Shown here piece by piece: positions 16,801 through 23,969 of a stretch of 64,000 nucleotides of DNA. This DNA is from CAYOSF01 sp964406605 (GTDB lineage Bacteria; Chloroflexota; Dehalococcoidia; DSTF01; RBG-16-68-14): contig CAYOSF010000007.1 of the NCBI GenBank assembly GCA_964406605.1, forward strand, positions 190,225-254,224. Direction: 5' to 3'. The position numbers and the translations under genes were made by a program. The number at the start of each line of letters is the position of its first letter. Position 1 is the stretch's first letter. The notes below the pieces were generated by a model that had not been told where the DNA came from, did no database searches, and saw only the letters and a program-made list of their open reading frames with translations.

Positions 16801-17595
16801 GGAGCCAACGGCGAAGCGGAAGTCGAGACGGGAACGGCGGCACTGCCACGGCAGGGCCGAGAGGCCACGGTCGCCGGCATGGTGGGCAATACGCGCCGGC
16901 TGTACACGCGCGACGGCCGGCCCTTCTGCGCCGCGGAGGTGGAGGACCTCTCCGGAAGCGTGGAGGTCACCGTCTGGCCGGAGCTCTTCGAGCGCACGCA
17001 GGACCTCTGGCTGGAGGGGAACATCGTCGTGATGCAGGTGAGGGTGCGGGAGCGGGGCGGGCGCCTGCAGATCGCCGTCCAGCAGGTGGAGCTCTACCAG
17101 GCAGCCGATGGAGTTTCCTTCGGTTTCGTACCGCCGCCCTGGCTGTCGAAGCAGCCGGGAGGCAGGAACGGTGAGCGAGGCAACGGGAAGCCGCATCAGG
17201 AGACTGAGACCAGGGCCAAGAGCCAAGAGCCGGCGGCGGCGGAAGGGCCGGCTGATGAACCGCAGGCCCAGGTCCAAGATGACTCCTCGCCTGCGGAGGA
17301 GCCGGCCCCGACCGGACGGGAGGCGGGTGGCGTCGCCACGGCCGTTCGCGGCACCCTCCGGATCGAGCTGCGGGAGACGGAGGACGAGGCGGCGGACCGC
17401 GACCGGCTTCGGCTGGTCATGGCGGCGCTGCGGGACTTCGCAGGCGAGGACGACGTTCGGGTGACGGTACACACGCTGGAGGGTGAGGCGCAGCAGGTGG
17501 CGCTGCCGCCCGCCCGCGCCTGTCCGGAGCTGACCGCGCGCCTGAGCGAGGTGCTGGAGGGCGCCGGCGAGGCCCGGATTGTGAACGGCGGCTAG
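13849..17595 (+). CDS. dnaE: DNA polymerase III subunit alpha
   Basis: The replicative polymerase catalytic subunit, 1248 residues. The N-terminal PHP domain starts FTHLHLHTEYSLLDG; the polymerase core has PDVDFDFADDRR with catalytic acidic residues, GVRGSAAASVLLYCL, THAAGLVISREPL, and FAGYAFNKAHAVCYA; the tandem helix-hairpin-helix region follows near residue 790, and an OB-fold lies near 1000-1085 (TVAGMVGNTRRLYTRDGRPFCAAEVEDLSG). After it comes a disordered Gly/Pro/Glu/Ala stretch of about 70 residues, then the C-terminal domain resembling the tau-binding end. It is preceded by a TATAAT box and a repeat block. No partner gene of the holoenzyme is nearby. Confidence 0.97.
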   Translation: MFTHLHLHTEYSLLDGLSRIPQLLDRVREMGQEACAITDHGALYGAIDFYQEARSRHIKPIIGVEAYVAHGKRRSHDAKEKSPHHLTLLARNQEGYRNLLALVTKANLEGYYYKPRMDRELFEQHGAGIIALSGCQSGEIRRLLMDGRRDDALALANWSREVFDGYYFELQENGLPEVTAVNKQLVELSREHGIPVVATADSHYVCSEDAPDHEVLLCIGTNSSMLDEKRMRMNAPVYYVLSEEEMRARFDGLPEAVDNTQHVAESCDLTLEFGRLHLPDAELPSGISPDEHLAKLAWDGLERRYPNAAEAVRRLLQYELDVVRETGFTNYILVVYDFAQFARSNGIAMGVRGSAAASVLLYCLDVTDVEPLAHRLVFERFLNVERREMPDVDFDFADDRRDEVIRYAAERYGHDHVAQIITFGTLGAKAAIRDTGRALGMTYGETDRVARLVPSLLNMTLDRALDESRDLALAYEADEQVQKLVDTARRLEGIARHASTHAAGLVISREPLVEHVPLQRPPRGDESAIPTTQYAMEQVAQIGLLKLDLLGLVNLTILGRAVEHIRRSRGVELDLRSLPDGDPETYALLSKGETFGVFQLESAGMRRSIQELRPNSLGDLAAMVALYRPGPIQHIPIFCAAKHGEQKIVYPHADLADILDETYGVITYQDQVLLIAQKFAGYTLGEADVMRKAMGKKIPEVMRAERDRFVKGAKRNGYNEGEAQEIFELILPFAGYAFNKAHAVCYATIAYQTAYLKAHYPAEYMTAVLALAASHPTGAQDRIAAAVAECAKLGISVAPPDVNRSQANFALESREEGGATIRFGLQQIKNVGAGAAETIVEERDREGPFASIEDFCRRVDLKTVNKRALEGLIKAGALTAFGDRGTHLANLDRLVSLAQREQRLKESGQATMFDLFGDQVATPMPPLRLEEAPVPRAEELMWEKELLGVYVSEHPFKAAAGVLLPQVNAVCAELAAEGRPSQPPGANGEAEVETGTAALPRQGREATVAGMVGNTRRLYTRDGRPFCAAEVEDLSGSVEVTVWPELFERTQDLWLEGNIVVMQVRVRERGGRLQIAVQQVELYQAADGVSFGFVPPPWLSKQPGGRNGERGNGKPHQETETRAKSQEPAAAEGPADEPQAQVQDDSSPAEEPAPTGREAGGVATAVRGTLRIELRETEDEAADRDRLRLVMAALRDFAGEDDVRVTVHTLEGEAQQVALPPARACPELTARLSEVLEGAGEARIVNGG

Positions 17596-17642
17596 CTGGA
17601 CTTCTTGCCCCTCATTCCCCTGGCCGCGTATCCTGAGCCGTC

Positions 17643-18995
17643 GTGGACTGGCGCAAGCGCTACGCCGACAAGCTGGTGACGGCCGAGGAGGCCGTCGCTG
17701 GCGTTCAGTCCGGCCAGTCGGTCACCATCGGTATGTTCGACGGCATGCCGCCGTCGCTCTGCACCGCGCTGGCCAATCGGGCGCCGGAGCTAGAGGACGT
17801 GACGGTCTTCCACTTCGTGACGCCGTTCGCTTGGTTCAAGTTCAACGAGGGCCGACCGCCCGGCAGGCCTCCAGCCTTCCGCCAGCTCACGCCCTTCGCC
17901 ACCAACGTGGACCGCGCCGCAGTGCGGGAAGGCAAGATGGAGTACGTGCCGGTCGGGCTCTGGCGGAGCGGGCAGTTGCCCTACGGCGTGGGCCCGTTCG
18001 ATTACCACCTCTGCACCATCTCGCCGCCGGACGCGGATGGCTGGTGCTCGTTCGGCAACTCGGTCTGGATGAACCCCACTTTTGCCGACCACAGCCGAAC
18101 GACGATCGCGGAGGTGGACGAAGGGGCCATCCGCACCGGCGGACACAACCGCATCCACATCGACCGTGTCTCGCGCCTGGTGGAACCGGACCCCGTTGCG
18201 CGTGGCAAGGTGCGGCGCGCCATGGCCCGTGCCCAAGAGCGTACCGACGAGGAGCAGGCCGCCGCCGAGGTGATCTGCACCCTCGTGGGCATGGAGCTGA
18301 TCCGCGACGGGGATACGCTCCAGATCGGTACTGGCGCCGTCTCGGCCGCCCTGGCGCTGTTCCTGGGCCACCGCCGTGACCTTGGCATCCACACCGAACT
18401 GCTGCCGGGCGGCATCGTCGAGCTGGTGGAGAGGGGCGTCGTGACAGGCCGGCGCAAGGGCACCCATCCCGCCAAGGTCGTCGCGACGGGTATCGCGCTC
18501 CTCCCCGATGAGGAGATGGAGCGCATCGACGGCAACCCCGCCTTCGAGCTGTATGACTTCACCTACACGGACGACATTGACGTGCTGAGGCGGGAGCCGC
18601 GACTGGTGGCGGTCAACAACGCAATGCAGGTGGACCTCACCGGGCAGGTGAACGGCGAGGCGGTGGGTCCCTGGCCCTACACGGGCCCCGGCGGCCAGAC
18701 CGCCTTTGCCGTCACGGCCGCCCATGCCGACGAGGGAAGGAGCGTCGTCGTGCTCCCCTCGTCGTATCTGCGAAGAGGCGACCGCGGGTCGCGCATCGTG
18801 GCGGCGCTGGACGAGGCCGCGCCGGTGACGGTGCCGCGTACCGCCGTGGACTATGTCGTGACGGAACGAGGCATCGCCACACTGCGGGGCAAGACCCTGC
18901 GTGAGCGGATCGGCGAGCTCCTCGCCGTCGCCCATCCGGACTGCCTACCGGAGCTGAAGGAGCAGGCCGGGCGGATCTACGGCTGGAGTTTCTAG
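17643..18995 (+). CDS. Acetyl-CoA hydrolase/transferase family CoA-transferase
   Basis: A 450-residue class I CoA-transferase of the 4-hydroxybutyrate/acetyl-CoA transferase group. The N-terminal domain has LVTAEEAVAGVQSGQSVTIG; the C-terminal domain has LQIGTGAVSAALALFLGHR and IHTELLPGGIVELVERG, where Glu252 is the probable nucleophile that forms the acyl-glutamyl intermediate; and VVTERGIATLRGKTLRERI closes the domain. It moves CoA between short acids such as acetate, propionate, butyrate or 4-hydroxybutyrate; the exact pair cannot be told. It starts at a GTG 48 bases after dnaE, without a clear ribosome-binding site. Confidence 0.88.
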   Translation: MDWRKRYADKLVTAEEAVAGVQSGQSVTIGMFDGMPPSLCTALANRAPELEDVTVFHFVTPFAWFKFNEGRPPGRPPAFRQLTPFATNVDRAAVREGKMEYVPVGLWRSGQLPYGVGPFDYHLCTISPPDADGWCSFGNSVWMNPTFADHSRTTIAEVDEGAIRTGGHNRIHIDRVSRLVEPDPVARGKVRRAMARAQERTDEEQAAAEVICTLVGMELIRDGDTLQIGTGAVSAALALFLGHRRDLGIHTELLPGGIVELVERGVVTGRRKGTHPAKVVATGIALLPDEEMERIDGNPAFELYDFTYTDDIDVLRREPRLVAVNNAMQVDLTGQVNGEAVGPWPYTGPGGQTAFAVTAAHADEGRSVVVLPSSYLRRGDRGSRIVAALDEAAPVTVPRTAVDYVVTERGIATLRGKTLRERIGELLAVAHPDCLPELKEQAGRIYGWSF

Positions 18996-19029
18996 ACCGG
19001 CCGGTGCACCGCTTGCGGCGGAGCCGGCT

Positions 19030-19051
19030 CGGCCGGGGACGTGCCCGGCCG
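19030..19051. terminator. Stem-loop between convergent genes
   Basis: CGGCCGGG, six-base loop, CCCGGCCG: an 8-bp GC stem between the ends of two convergent genes. No long T run follows, so it is only a candidate bidirectional terminator. Confidence 0.4.
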
Positions 19052-19080
19052 CGGCGTTCCTTGGTAGTGAGCCTGCGGAG

Positions 19081-20382
19081 CTAGCCCGCGCACGGTGCGG
19101 GCCTGCCGATCGTTCGCATCCAGTCCAGACTCACGCCCTGTCGCAACTGTGCGACCACCAGGTATGCCCAGAGCAGTGCGACCGGAGCGGGCTTCGCCGC
19201 GTGGTAGAGCACTACGCCCCAGGCCGGCCACACGTGCTGCACGGCGATGGTAGAGTCCGGCAACGGCCCTGTGTTCCACACGTGGTTCAGCAGCCAGTAG
19301 GGTGTGGGTACGGCCAGCAGCGCGAACACGACAAGCGCCCACGCTCGCGCAGCTGGACGGAGCGCCACGAGGAGCACCAGGGCGGGCAGCAACATGACAT
19401 AATGGAACTCCCACACGACGCCGTAGGACAGGAAGAAGGCCGACACCCAGATGGCAAGGAGCGCCACCGGATCGGCCTTCCGTGCCAGGAAGGTGGCGCA
19501 TAGAGAAAGCGCCACGACTGCGATCATGAGCGCCACCGTGGCGGCCGCCGGCGCGTTGGTGGTGGGGGAACCCAGCGCCCTCACCGAGTTCTGCAGGAGG
19601 CCAAGTGCCCCGTGATCGCCCGGCGAATAGGGCAGGTAGTCCTCGTTGAGGAAGGTCGTGAAGTTCTTTCGGAAGAAGACCTCCAGGTCGCCAGGGCGCC
19701 AGAGGAAGTAGGGTACGTTCAGCCCGACCAGGACCGCCCCTGCGATGAGCGACCTCCACCAGCCGATGCGCACGAGAATGGGCGCGACCAGAGCGCTGTT
19801 GCTCTTTGCCACCAGCGAGATTGCCCAGGGCACCCCGCCCAGCGCTTCGCGCCCGCGGAGGATACCGATTCCCAACCAGAACAGCGCCGTTGCCATGAGA
19901 AAGGAAAACTGGCCCATGTGCTGCTCCAGGTAGAACAGCGGGAACACGAGCCACATCGCTGTGGCTATGATGCCCCAGCGCCCTTTGCCGGCGATCACCA
20001 GTGTCGCAATGGCGTTCGCGAGCAGAAGCAGCTCGTTGAAGGCAACCCAGCCCCAGTAGGCCCACCACGGCGGCAGGACGTTCGCGGGCACGGCGAACGC
20101 GTAAGCAAAGAGGGGGACGTAACGGTACGGAGAATAGAAGGGCGTTCCGGACGAACTGGTCAGATCGTACTCGTACACGGACCGGTTCTCCAGGGCCCGG
20201 TGCCCGGCTTCGTAGATGGCGAAGAAGTCGACGCCGCGTGGCGAGCCGTCGGAGGAGTAGAAGACGGGATCCAGGTAGCCCCAGAACAGCGATCCCATTA
20301 GGAGCAGGTGCACGGCCATCGCCGCGCCCAGTACCCAGCGTGACCACGGCCTGGCCATCAGCTCTTGAATGGTCGCCAACAC
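19081..20382 (-). CDS. GT87-like polyprenol-phosphate sugar transferase (membrane)
   Basis: A 433-residue multi-pass membrane protein of the DUF2029/GT87 type, which in actinobacteria transfers mannose from polyprenol-phosphate-mannose. After the first membrane helix comes the loop SPRGVDFFAIYEAGHRALENRSVYEYD with the acidic residue expected for this family, then TPFYSPYRYVPLFAYAF and about eight to ten further membrane segments, ending in a short cytoplasmic tail. Sugar donor and acceptor are unknown. The GTG start at 20382 overlaps an AGGAGGTG run, so the true start may be a few codons in; the ATG at 20358 is the other option. Confidence 0.75.
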   Translation of the reverse strand: MLATIQELMARPWSRWVLGAAMAVHLLLMGSLFWGYLDPVFYSSDGSPRGVDFFAIYEAGHRALENRSVYEYDLTSSSGTPFYSPYRYVPLFAYAFAVPANVLPPWWAYWGWVAFNELLLLANAIATLVIAGKGRWGIIATAMWLVFPLFYLEQHMGQFSFLMATALFWLGIGILRGREALGGVPWAISLVAKSNSALVAPILVRIGWWRSLIAGAVLVGLNVPYFLWRPGDLEVFFRKNFTTFLNEDYLPYSPGDHGALGLLQNSVRALGSPTTNAPAAATVALMIAVVALSLCATFLARKADPVALLAIWVSAFFLSYGVVWEFHYVMLLPALVLLVALRPAARAWALVVFALLAVPTPYWLLNHVWNTGPLPDSTIAVQHVWPAWGVVLYHAAKPAPVALLWAYLVVAQLRQGVSLDWMRTIGRPAPCAG

Positions 20383-20669
20383 CTCCTGAAACCTCCCCGG
20401 CTGATCATGCAGTGCTTACAACCCCAGTAACGTGCCAGTCATCACGGACTATACACCACGCTGCAGAGGTCGATGAGCCGGTTCGCACCAGGACACTGGT
20501 TGCTCGGTGCCCGGCCTGGACCGCTTGGTGGTATGCGGCTCTCGGGAGGCGCGGACCGTTCGGCCCTTGCGCCTACAAGCTCATGTGGGCTTAGATAGGC
20601 TCGCGCCCGCCCGACGGTGGGGTAGGGCCACCAACCCGTGCGTACACACAGCTCAGGAGGAGGAGGATC
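20383..20669. other. Divergent intergenic region
   Basis: About 290 bp between the GT87-like gene and the SDR gene. The right end carries AGGAGGAGGA just before the SDR start. I see no promoter of quality, repeat or small gene. Confidence 0.4.
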
Positions 20670-21596
20670 ATGGGTGACCGACTGAAGGATCGCGTGGCCA
20701 TCGTTACCGGAGCGGGGCGCGGCATCGGCAGGGGCGAAGCGGTTCTGCTGGCGCAGGAGGGCGCGGCCGTCGTCGTGAACGACTTCGGGGGCACCGGCTC
20801 CGGCGAGGGCGGCGACAAGGCGCCCGCCGACGAGGTGGTGTCGGAGATCACGGCGGCCGGCGGCAGGGCCGTCGCCAACTACGGCAGTGTCGCCGACTAT
20901 GCCGTGTGCGAGGAGATGGTGAAGCAGGCGGTCGACTCCTTCGGCCGGCTGGACATCGTCGTGAACAACGCCGGCATCCTGCGCGACCGGATGGTCTTCA
21001 ACATGAGCGAGGAAGAGTGGGACGTGGTGGTTGCTGTTCACCTGAAGGGCCACTTCAACCTCACGCGCCACGCCTGCAACGTCTTTCGGCGGCAGCGCTC
21101 CGGCGTCATCGTCAACACGTCGTCGGAGTCGGGACTCGGCAACATGGGACAGGCGAACTACGCCGCGGCCAAGGAGGGGATCGTCGGTCTCACGCGCACG
21201 ACAGCCCGCGACATGGGCCGCTACGGCGTGCGCTGCAACGCGATCCGGCCACGCGCGGCGACGCGGCTCACGATCAGCGACGAGATGAAGGCCGCCGCGG
21301 AGCGCGGCCGCGCCGCGGGGATGACGCTGGAGATGCTCGAGGGCTTCGAGAAAGCGAACCCGCCGGAGGCGATCGGCCCGCTCGTGGTCTGGCTCTGCAG
21401 CGACGAGTCGGCCAACGTGAACGGCCGCACCTTCCTGGTCGCCGGCAACCAGATCGGGCTCTACAGCGAGCCGGAGATCGTCGCCGACATCACCTCCGAC
21501 CACGGGTGGGACATTGAGGAGGTATCGAAGCTGATGCCGGAGAAGGTGACCAAGGGCCTCACCAACCTGTTCCCTCCCAAGGAACAGAAGAAGTAG
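20670..21596 (+). CDS. SDR family oxidoreductase (3-hydroxyacyl-CoA dehydrogenase-like)
   Basis: A classical short-chain dehydrogenase of 308 residues. It has the NAD(P) loop VTGAGRGIGRGEA, the NNAG motif (VVNNAGILRDRM), catalytic Ser in NTSSESG and Tyr/Lys in YAAAKEG. The stretch VNDFGGTGSGEGGDKAPADEVVSEI and AGILRDRMVFNMSEEEWDVVVAVHLKG resemble the dehydrogenase unit of peroxisomal multifunctional enzyme 2, so a 3-hydroxyacyl-CoA substrate is plausible. A 40-residue C-terminal extension (IVADITSDHGWDIEEVSKL) is also seen in that group. AGGAGG lies close upstream of the ATG. It may work in acyl-CoA breakdown with the MaoC-like protein at 25212. Confidence 0.85.
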   Translation: MGDRLKDRVAIVTGAGRGIGRGEAVLLAQEGAAVVVNDFGGTGSGEGGDKAPADEVVSEITAAGGRAVANYGSVADYAVCEEMVKQAVDSFGRLDIVVNNAGILRDRMVFNMSEEEWDVVVAVHLKGHFNLTRHACNVFRRQRSGVIVNTSSESGLGNMGQANYAAAKEGIVGLTRTTARDMGRYGVRCNAIRPRAATRLTISDEMKAAAERGRAAGMTLEMLEGFEKANPPEAIGPLVVWLCSDESANVNGRTFLVAGNQIGLYSEPEIVADITSDHGWDIEEVSKLMPEKVTKGLTNLFPPKEQKK

Positions 21597-21662
21597 GGCA
21601 GGCTGCGTCCTGGTATCGGACGCACGCGCGTGTCTGGTCACGGCGGGCCGCTTCGTGCGTGC

Positions 21663-21668
21663 TAGAAT
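21663..21668 (+). promoter_or_regulatory. -10 box next to the HEPN start codon
   Basis: TAGAAT in the context GCTAGAATGG lies only six bases before the GTG at 21675. Transcription would begin at or within a base or two of the start codon, giving a leaderless mRNA. Confidence 0.5.
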
Positions 21669-21674
21669 GGGCAC

Positions 21675-22079
21675 GTGAGCAAGAACGAGGCAGAGTTCGC
21701 CCGCTGGTTTGGGCAGGCGCGGGACGACTTGAGCGCCGCCAGCGACAGCAAAGCCAGTGGTCACCACGAATGGGCCTGCTTCCAGGCGCAGCAGGCGGCC
21801 GAAAAGGCACTGAAGGCGTTTCTCTTCTTGCAGGGGAAGCGGCAGTTCATCTCACACTCGGTCCAGCACCTGCTGAGGGAGGCCCAGGAGCTCGACGAGG
21901 CATTCCGGGATGTGACAAGGGCAAGACGCCTTGATGAGTACTACATCCCAACTCGTTACCCGAACGGACTGCCTGGTACCACCCGCCCCCATGAGTTCTA
22001 CGATGAGGAGGAGGCCGACGAATGCCTCGAGCTAGCCCGGTCGGTGCTCGCCGTTATCGACCGGATCCGGCCGTCGTAG
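21675..22079 (+). CDS. HEPN domain protein (HepT-like)
   Basis: A 134-residue helical HEPN protein. It has the opening QARDDLSAASDSKASGHHEWACFQAQQAAEKALKAFLF and the motif YIPTRYPNGLP (Arg94) that mark the family. RQFISH at residues 56-61 matches Rx4H on paper but is not where the RNase motif normally sits, so nuclease activity is uncertain. The next gene encodes a MNT nucleotidyltransferase and overlaps it by 58 bp; such pairs are HEPN/MNT toxin-antitoxin modules, in which the MNT protein modifies the HEPN toxin. Start GTG, with a -10 box six bases upstream and no ribosome-binding site. Confidence 0.85.
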   Translation: MSKNEAEFARWFGQARDDLSAASDSKASGHHEWACFQAQQAAEKALKAFLFLQGKRQFISHSVQHLLREAQELDEAFRDVTRARRLDEYYIPTRYPNGLPGTTRPHEFYDEEEADECLELARSVLAVIDRIRPS

Positions 22080-22378
22080 AACGGGCCGTTGCTGCCATCG
22101 CTCAACGCTGCCGGCCGCAGCGCATCATCGTCTTCGGATCGTTTGCGCGCGGCGACACGCACGAGCTGAGTGACCTCGATCTCATCGTCGTCGCGCAGAC
22201 GGACGAGCGGTTCTTCGACCGCATCGGCCGCGTGCGGGACGCCTGCGCAGACGTTAATGTGGACGTGCGGCCCCTGGTGTACACGCCGGCAGAGCTTGCG
22301 CAGATGCTGGACGAGGGAAATGATTTCCTTGAGACCGCGCTGGCGGAGGGCGTCGTGGCATACGAGGCGCCCGGCTGA
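22022..22378 (+). CDS. MNT-type nucleotidyltransferase (antitoxin-like)
   Basis: A 118-residue minimal nucleotidyltransferase. The active site is complete: VFGSFARGDTHELSDLDL gives the Gly-Ser pair (39-40) and the two Asp residues (51, 53), and a third acidic residue is likely in VNVDVRPLVY. It starts 58 bp inside the HEPN gene; I see no later start codon that keeps the fold, so the overlap seems real and couples translation. In characterised pairs the MNT protein adds AMP to the HEPN toxin and silences it. Whether this pair acts so is inference. Confidence 0.85.
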   Translation: MPRASPVGARRYRPDPAVVERAVAAIAQRCRPQRIIVFGSFARGDTHELSDLDLIVVAQTDERFFDRIGRVRDACADVNVDVRPLVYTPAELAQMLDEGNDFLETALAEGVVAYEAPG

Positions 22379-22386
22379 CGGGCGCC
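22366..22386 (+). terminator. Hairpin at the end of the HEPN/MNT pair
   Basis: GGCGCCCG, loop GCTGA, CGGGCGCC: a perfect 8-bp stem spanning the MNT stop codon. No T run follows; it may stabilise or end the transcript. Confidence 0.35.
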
Positions 22387-22798
22387 ATCGGTCCCGCGTC
22401 CAGCCTCTTAGGCGCCGCTGCTACGGTCAATACATGGGCGATGAACGACCGGGTCGCGCCCGCCAGACCCTCGATCCTTCTTCCCAGTGGTTCCGCTGTT
22501 CTGTCTGCTTGCGGCATGGGCGTTTGTTGGCCTCTGCGGCTTGCGCCCAATGTCAGTGCACTTCCATGGTGCCAGCACGGGGTAGAATGTCGGTCTCGCG
22601 CCGTGCAGCGCAGCCTTCTGCGCTACGGTTGCCACCGCCGCAGCACCGTGCCTGCCCCGGCAGCCACGGCGAGGGAGAGCAGGCGACCCGCGTCCTGGTC
22701 ACGTATATGCCGGGCCGGAGGACGTCTCGGGCGAGGACGTGGTGGGATCGGCGCTGGAGTCCATCCCGGTGCTGTAGGAACCTGGTTCGCGACTAGTG
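22387..22798. other. Gene-free stretch with a decayed gene tail
   Basis: About 410 bp without an intact gene. Its right part holds a 70-bp segment (22623-22692) that matches the last 70 bp of the neighbouring secreted-protein gene. The rest has open frames of odd composition only. Confidence 0.5.
22623..22692 (-). pseudogene. Remnant of a second copy of the neighbouring gene's 3' end
   Basis: Read leftward this segment ends LLSLAVAAGAGTVLRRWQP and a stop; the neighbour ends LLSLATVVAAGAVWRLQRG and a stop. By eye 48 of 70 bases match without a gap (38 of the first 50), both finishing at TAG. The spacing between copies is 176 bp. It encodes the C-terminal membrane anchor only, so it looks like the relic of a tandem paralogue or partial duplication. 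Confidence 0.55.
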
Positions 22799-23875
22799 CT
22801 ACCCGCGCTGCAATCGCCATACCGCGCCTGCCGCGACAACCGTGGCGAGAGAGAGCAGGCAGCCCACGACGATCAGCGGAGCCAGCGGGGACGGCTGCCC
22901 GCGTCCGGCGCCCGCGGCCGGGAGTTGGCTTGCGCCGGGTGTTGGAGGCGGCGTAGAGCTTCGAACTGGCGAGGCCGTGCTGGTGGGCAGGGTCGCGGTC
23001 TCTGTTGCCGTCGGGAACGCGCCCGTTGTCCAGCGAATCGTGGCTGAGCAATCACCGTAGGGGGCCTCCACCAAAGCAACCGCTCCAGCTAGCGTCCGCC
23101 CGTCCAAGCGGGCACCATCAAACCTGATCAAGTGTAGTCCCGTGGATAGCTGCACCAACTGGACCAGACCGCCCGGGCTGGCTTCGAGGGGCTCCGGAGG
23201 CTCGAAGAACATGCGAATGCTGACTGAGTTGTCCCCAGGTATGCATGGCTCGAACGATACGCCCTTGAGGCCGAGCGATGTCACGCCCTCGCCGGACGGG
23301 TCCATGGTGAGGACAAGGCTTCCTTCGGAGCCTTCCAGCGTAGGGTAATAGGCGACATCGTCGGGGCCAGGCGGCGTATCTACCGGGCCTTCAGCCGTCC
23401 AATCGACTTGCCCTGCGTCGGAGCAGCCGCCGACCATGCAAATGACGTACGTGGCGGTGCCGGCCGCCTCCGTGTCGGTAAGAAGGGTTCCTTCTATGCT
23501 CGCAGCTCCGCGCACCATGCCGGCCAGGCTTCCAGGGAGTCCAAACTCGAAATGGCCGTCCGTGATGGATGCGGGCGGCTGGAAGTAAAGCGTCCTTGAG
23601 AACGTGGTCTCGATTGCCGGACCGGTGGGCGGGAGAAGGCGGAACTCAACCGCATCGGCCTCTGCTCGAACGATGCCTGTATGGTCGGCGGTGGTCGTGA
23701 TGCTGATCGTGCCGCCTTGCTCAGCCGGACCCTCGAACGTCAGGTCGGCGGAGGAATCGCCGTCGCCACTCGCGCCCGATGCCCAGCCCGGTAGAAAGAC
23801 GAGAACCGCAGAGACAGCAAGCGCTGCCGCTGCCACCCGAATGCCCGGCGTCTGGCCCGATCCTTTTTCTACCAT
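22799..23875 (-). CDS. Secreted, C-terminally membrane-anchored protein
   Basis: A 358-residue protein I do not recognise. It has a signal peptide (VAAAALAVSAVLVFLPGWASGASG), a beta-rich exposed region with two Cys pairs (ICMVGGCSD; FEPC...YGDCS), a Ser/Thr/Pro-rich spacer (ATETATLPTSTASPVRSST and on), then one membrane helix (LAPLIVVGCLLSLATVVAAGAV) and a short basic end. This is the plan of a wall-spanning surface protein anchored by its tail, without an LPXTG motif. The ATG at 23875 has GAGGAGG about nine bases upstream. A decayed copy of its 3' end lies just downstream. Confidence 0.65.
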   Translation of the reverse strand: MVEKGSGQTPGIRVAAAALAVSAVLVFLPGWASGASGDGDSSADLTFEGPAEQGGTISITTTADHTGIVRAEADAVEFRLLPPTGPAIETTFSRTLYFQPPASITDGHFEFGLPGSLAGMVRGAASIEGTLLTDTEAAGTATYVICMVGGCSDAGQVDWTAEGPVDTPPGPDDVAYYPTLEGSEGSLVLTMDPSGEGVTSLGLKGVSFEPCIPGDNSVSIRMFFEPPEPLEASPGGLVQLVQLSTGLHLIRFDGARLDGRTLAGAVALVEAPYGDCSATIRWTTGAFPTATETATLPTSTASPVRSSTPPPTPGASQLPAAGAGRGQPSPLAPLIVVGCLLSLATVVAAGAVWRLQRG

Positions 23876-23969
23876 GGGGTCCCGCCTCCTCGGCTGCAAC
23901 GATAGCGGTGGTTCCCCGGCCTGTCAACCGCTTTGACAGCATGCACCCCGCGCTGCGACACTTGTCCCC

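Noticed and set aside
22441..22956. A gene in the gap beside the secreted-protein gene
   Set aside because: Frames here have no ribosome-binding site and Arg/Ala-rich content; one segment is better explained as a relic of the neighbour's tail.
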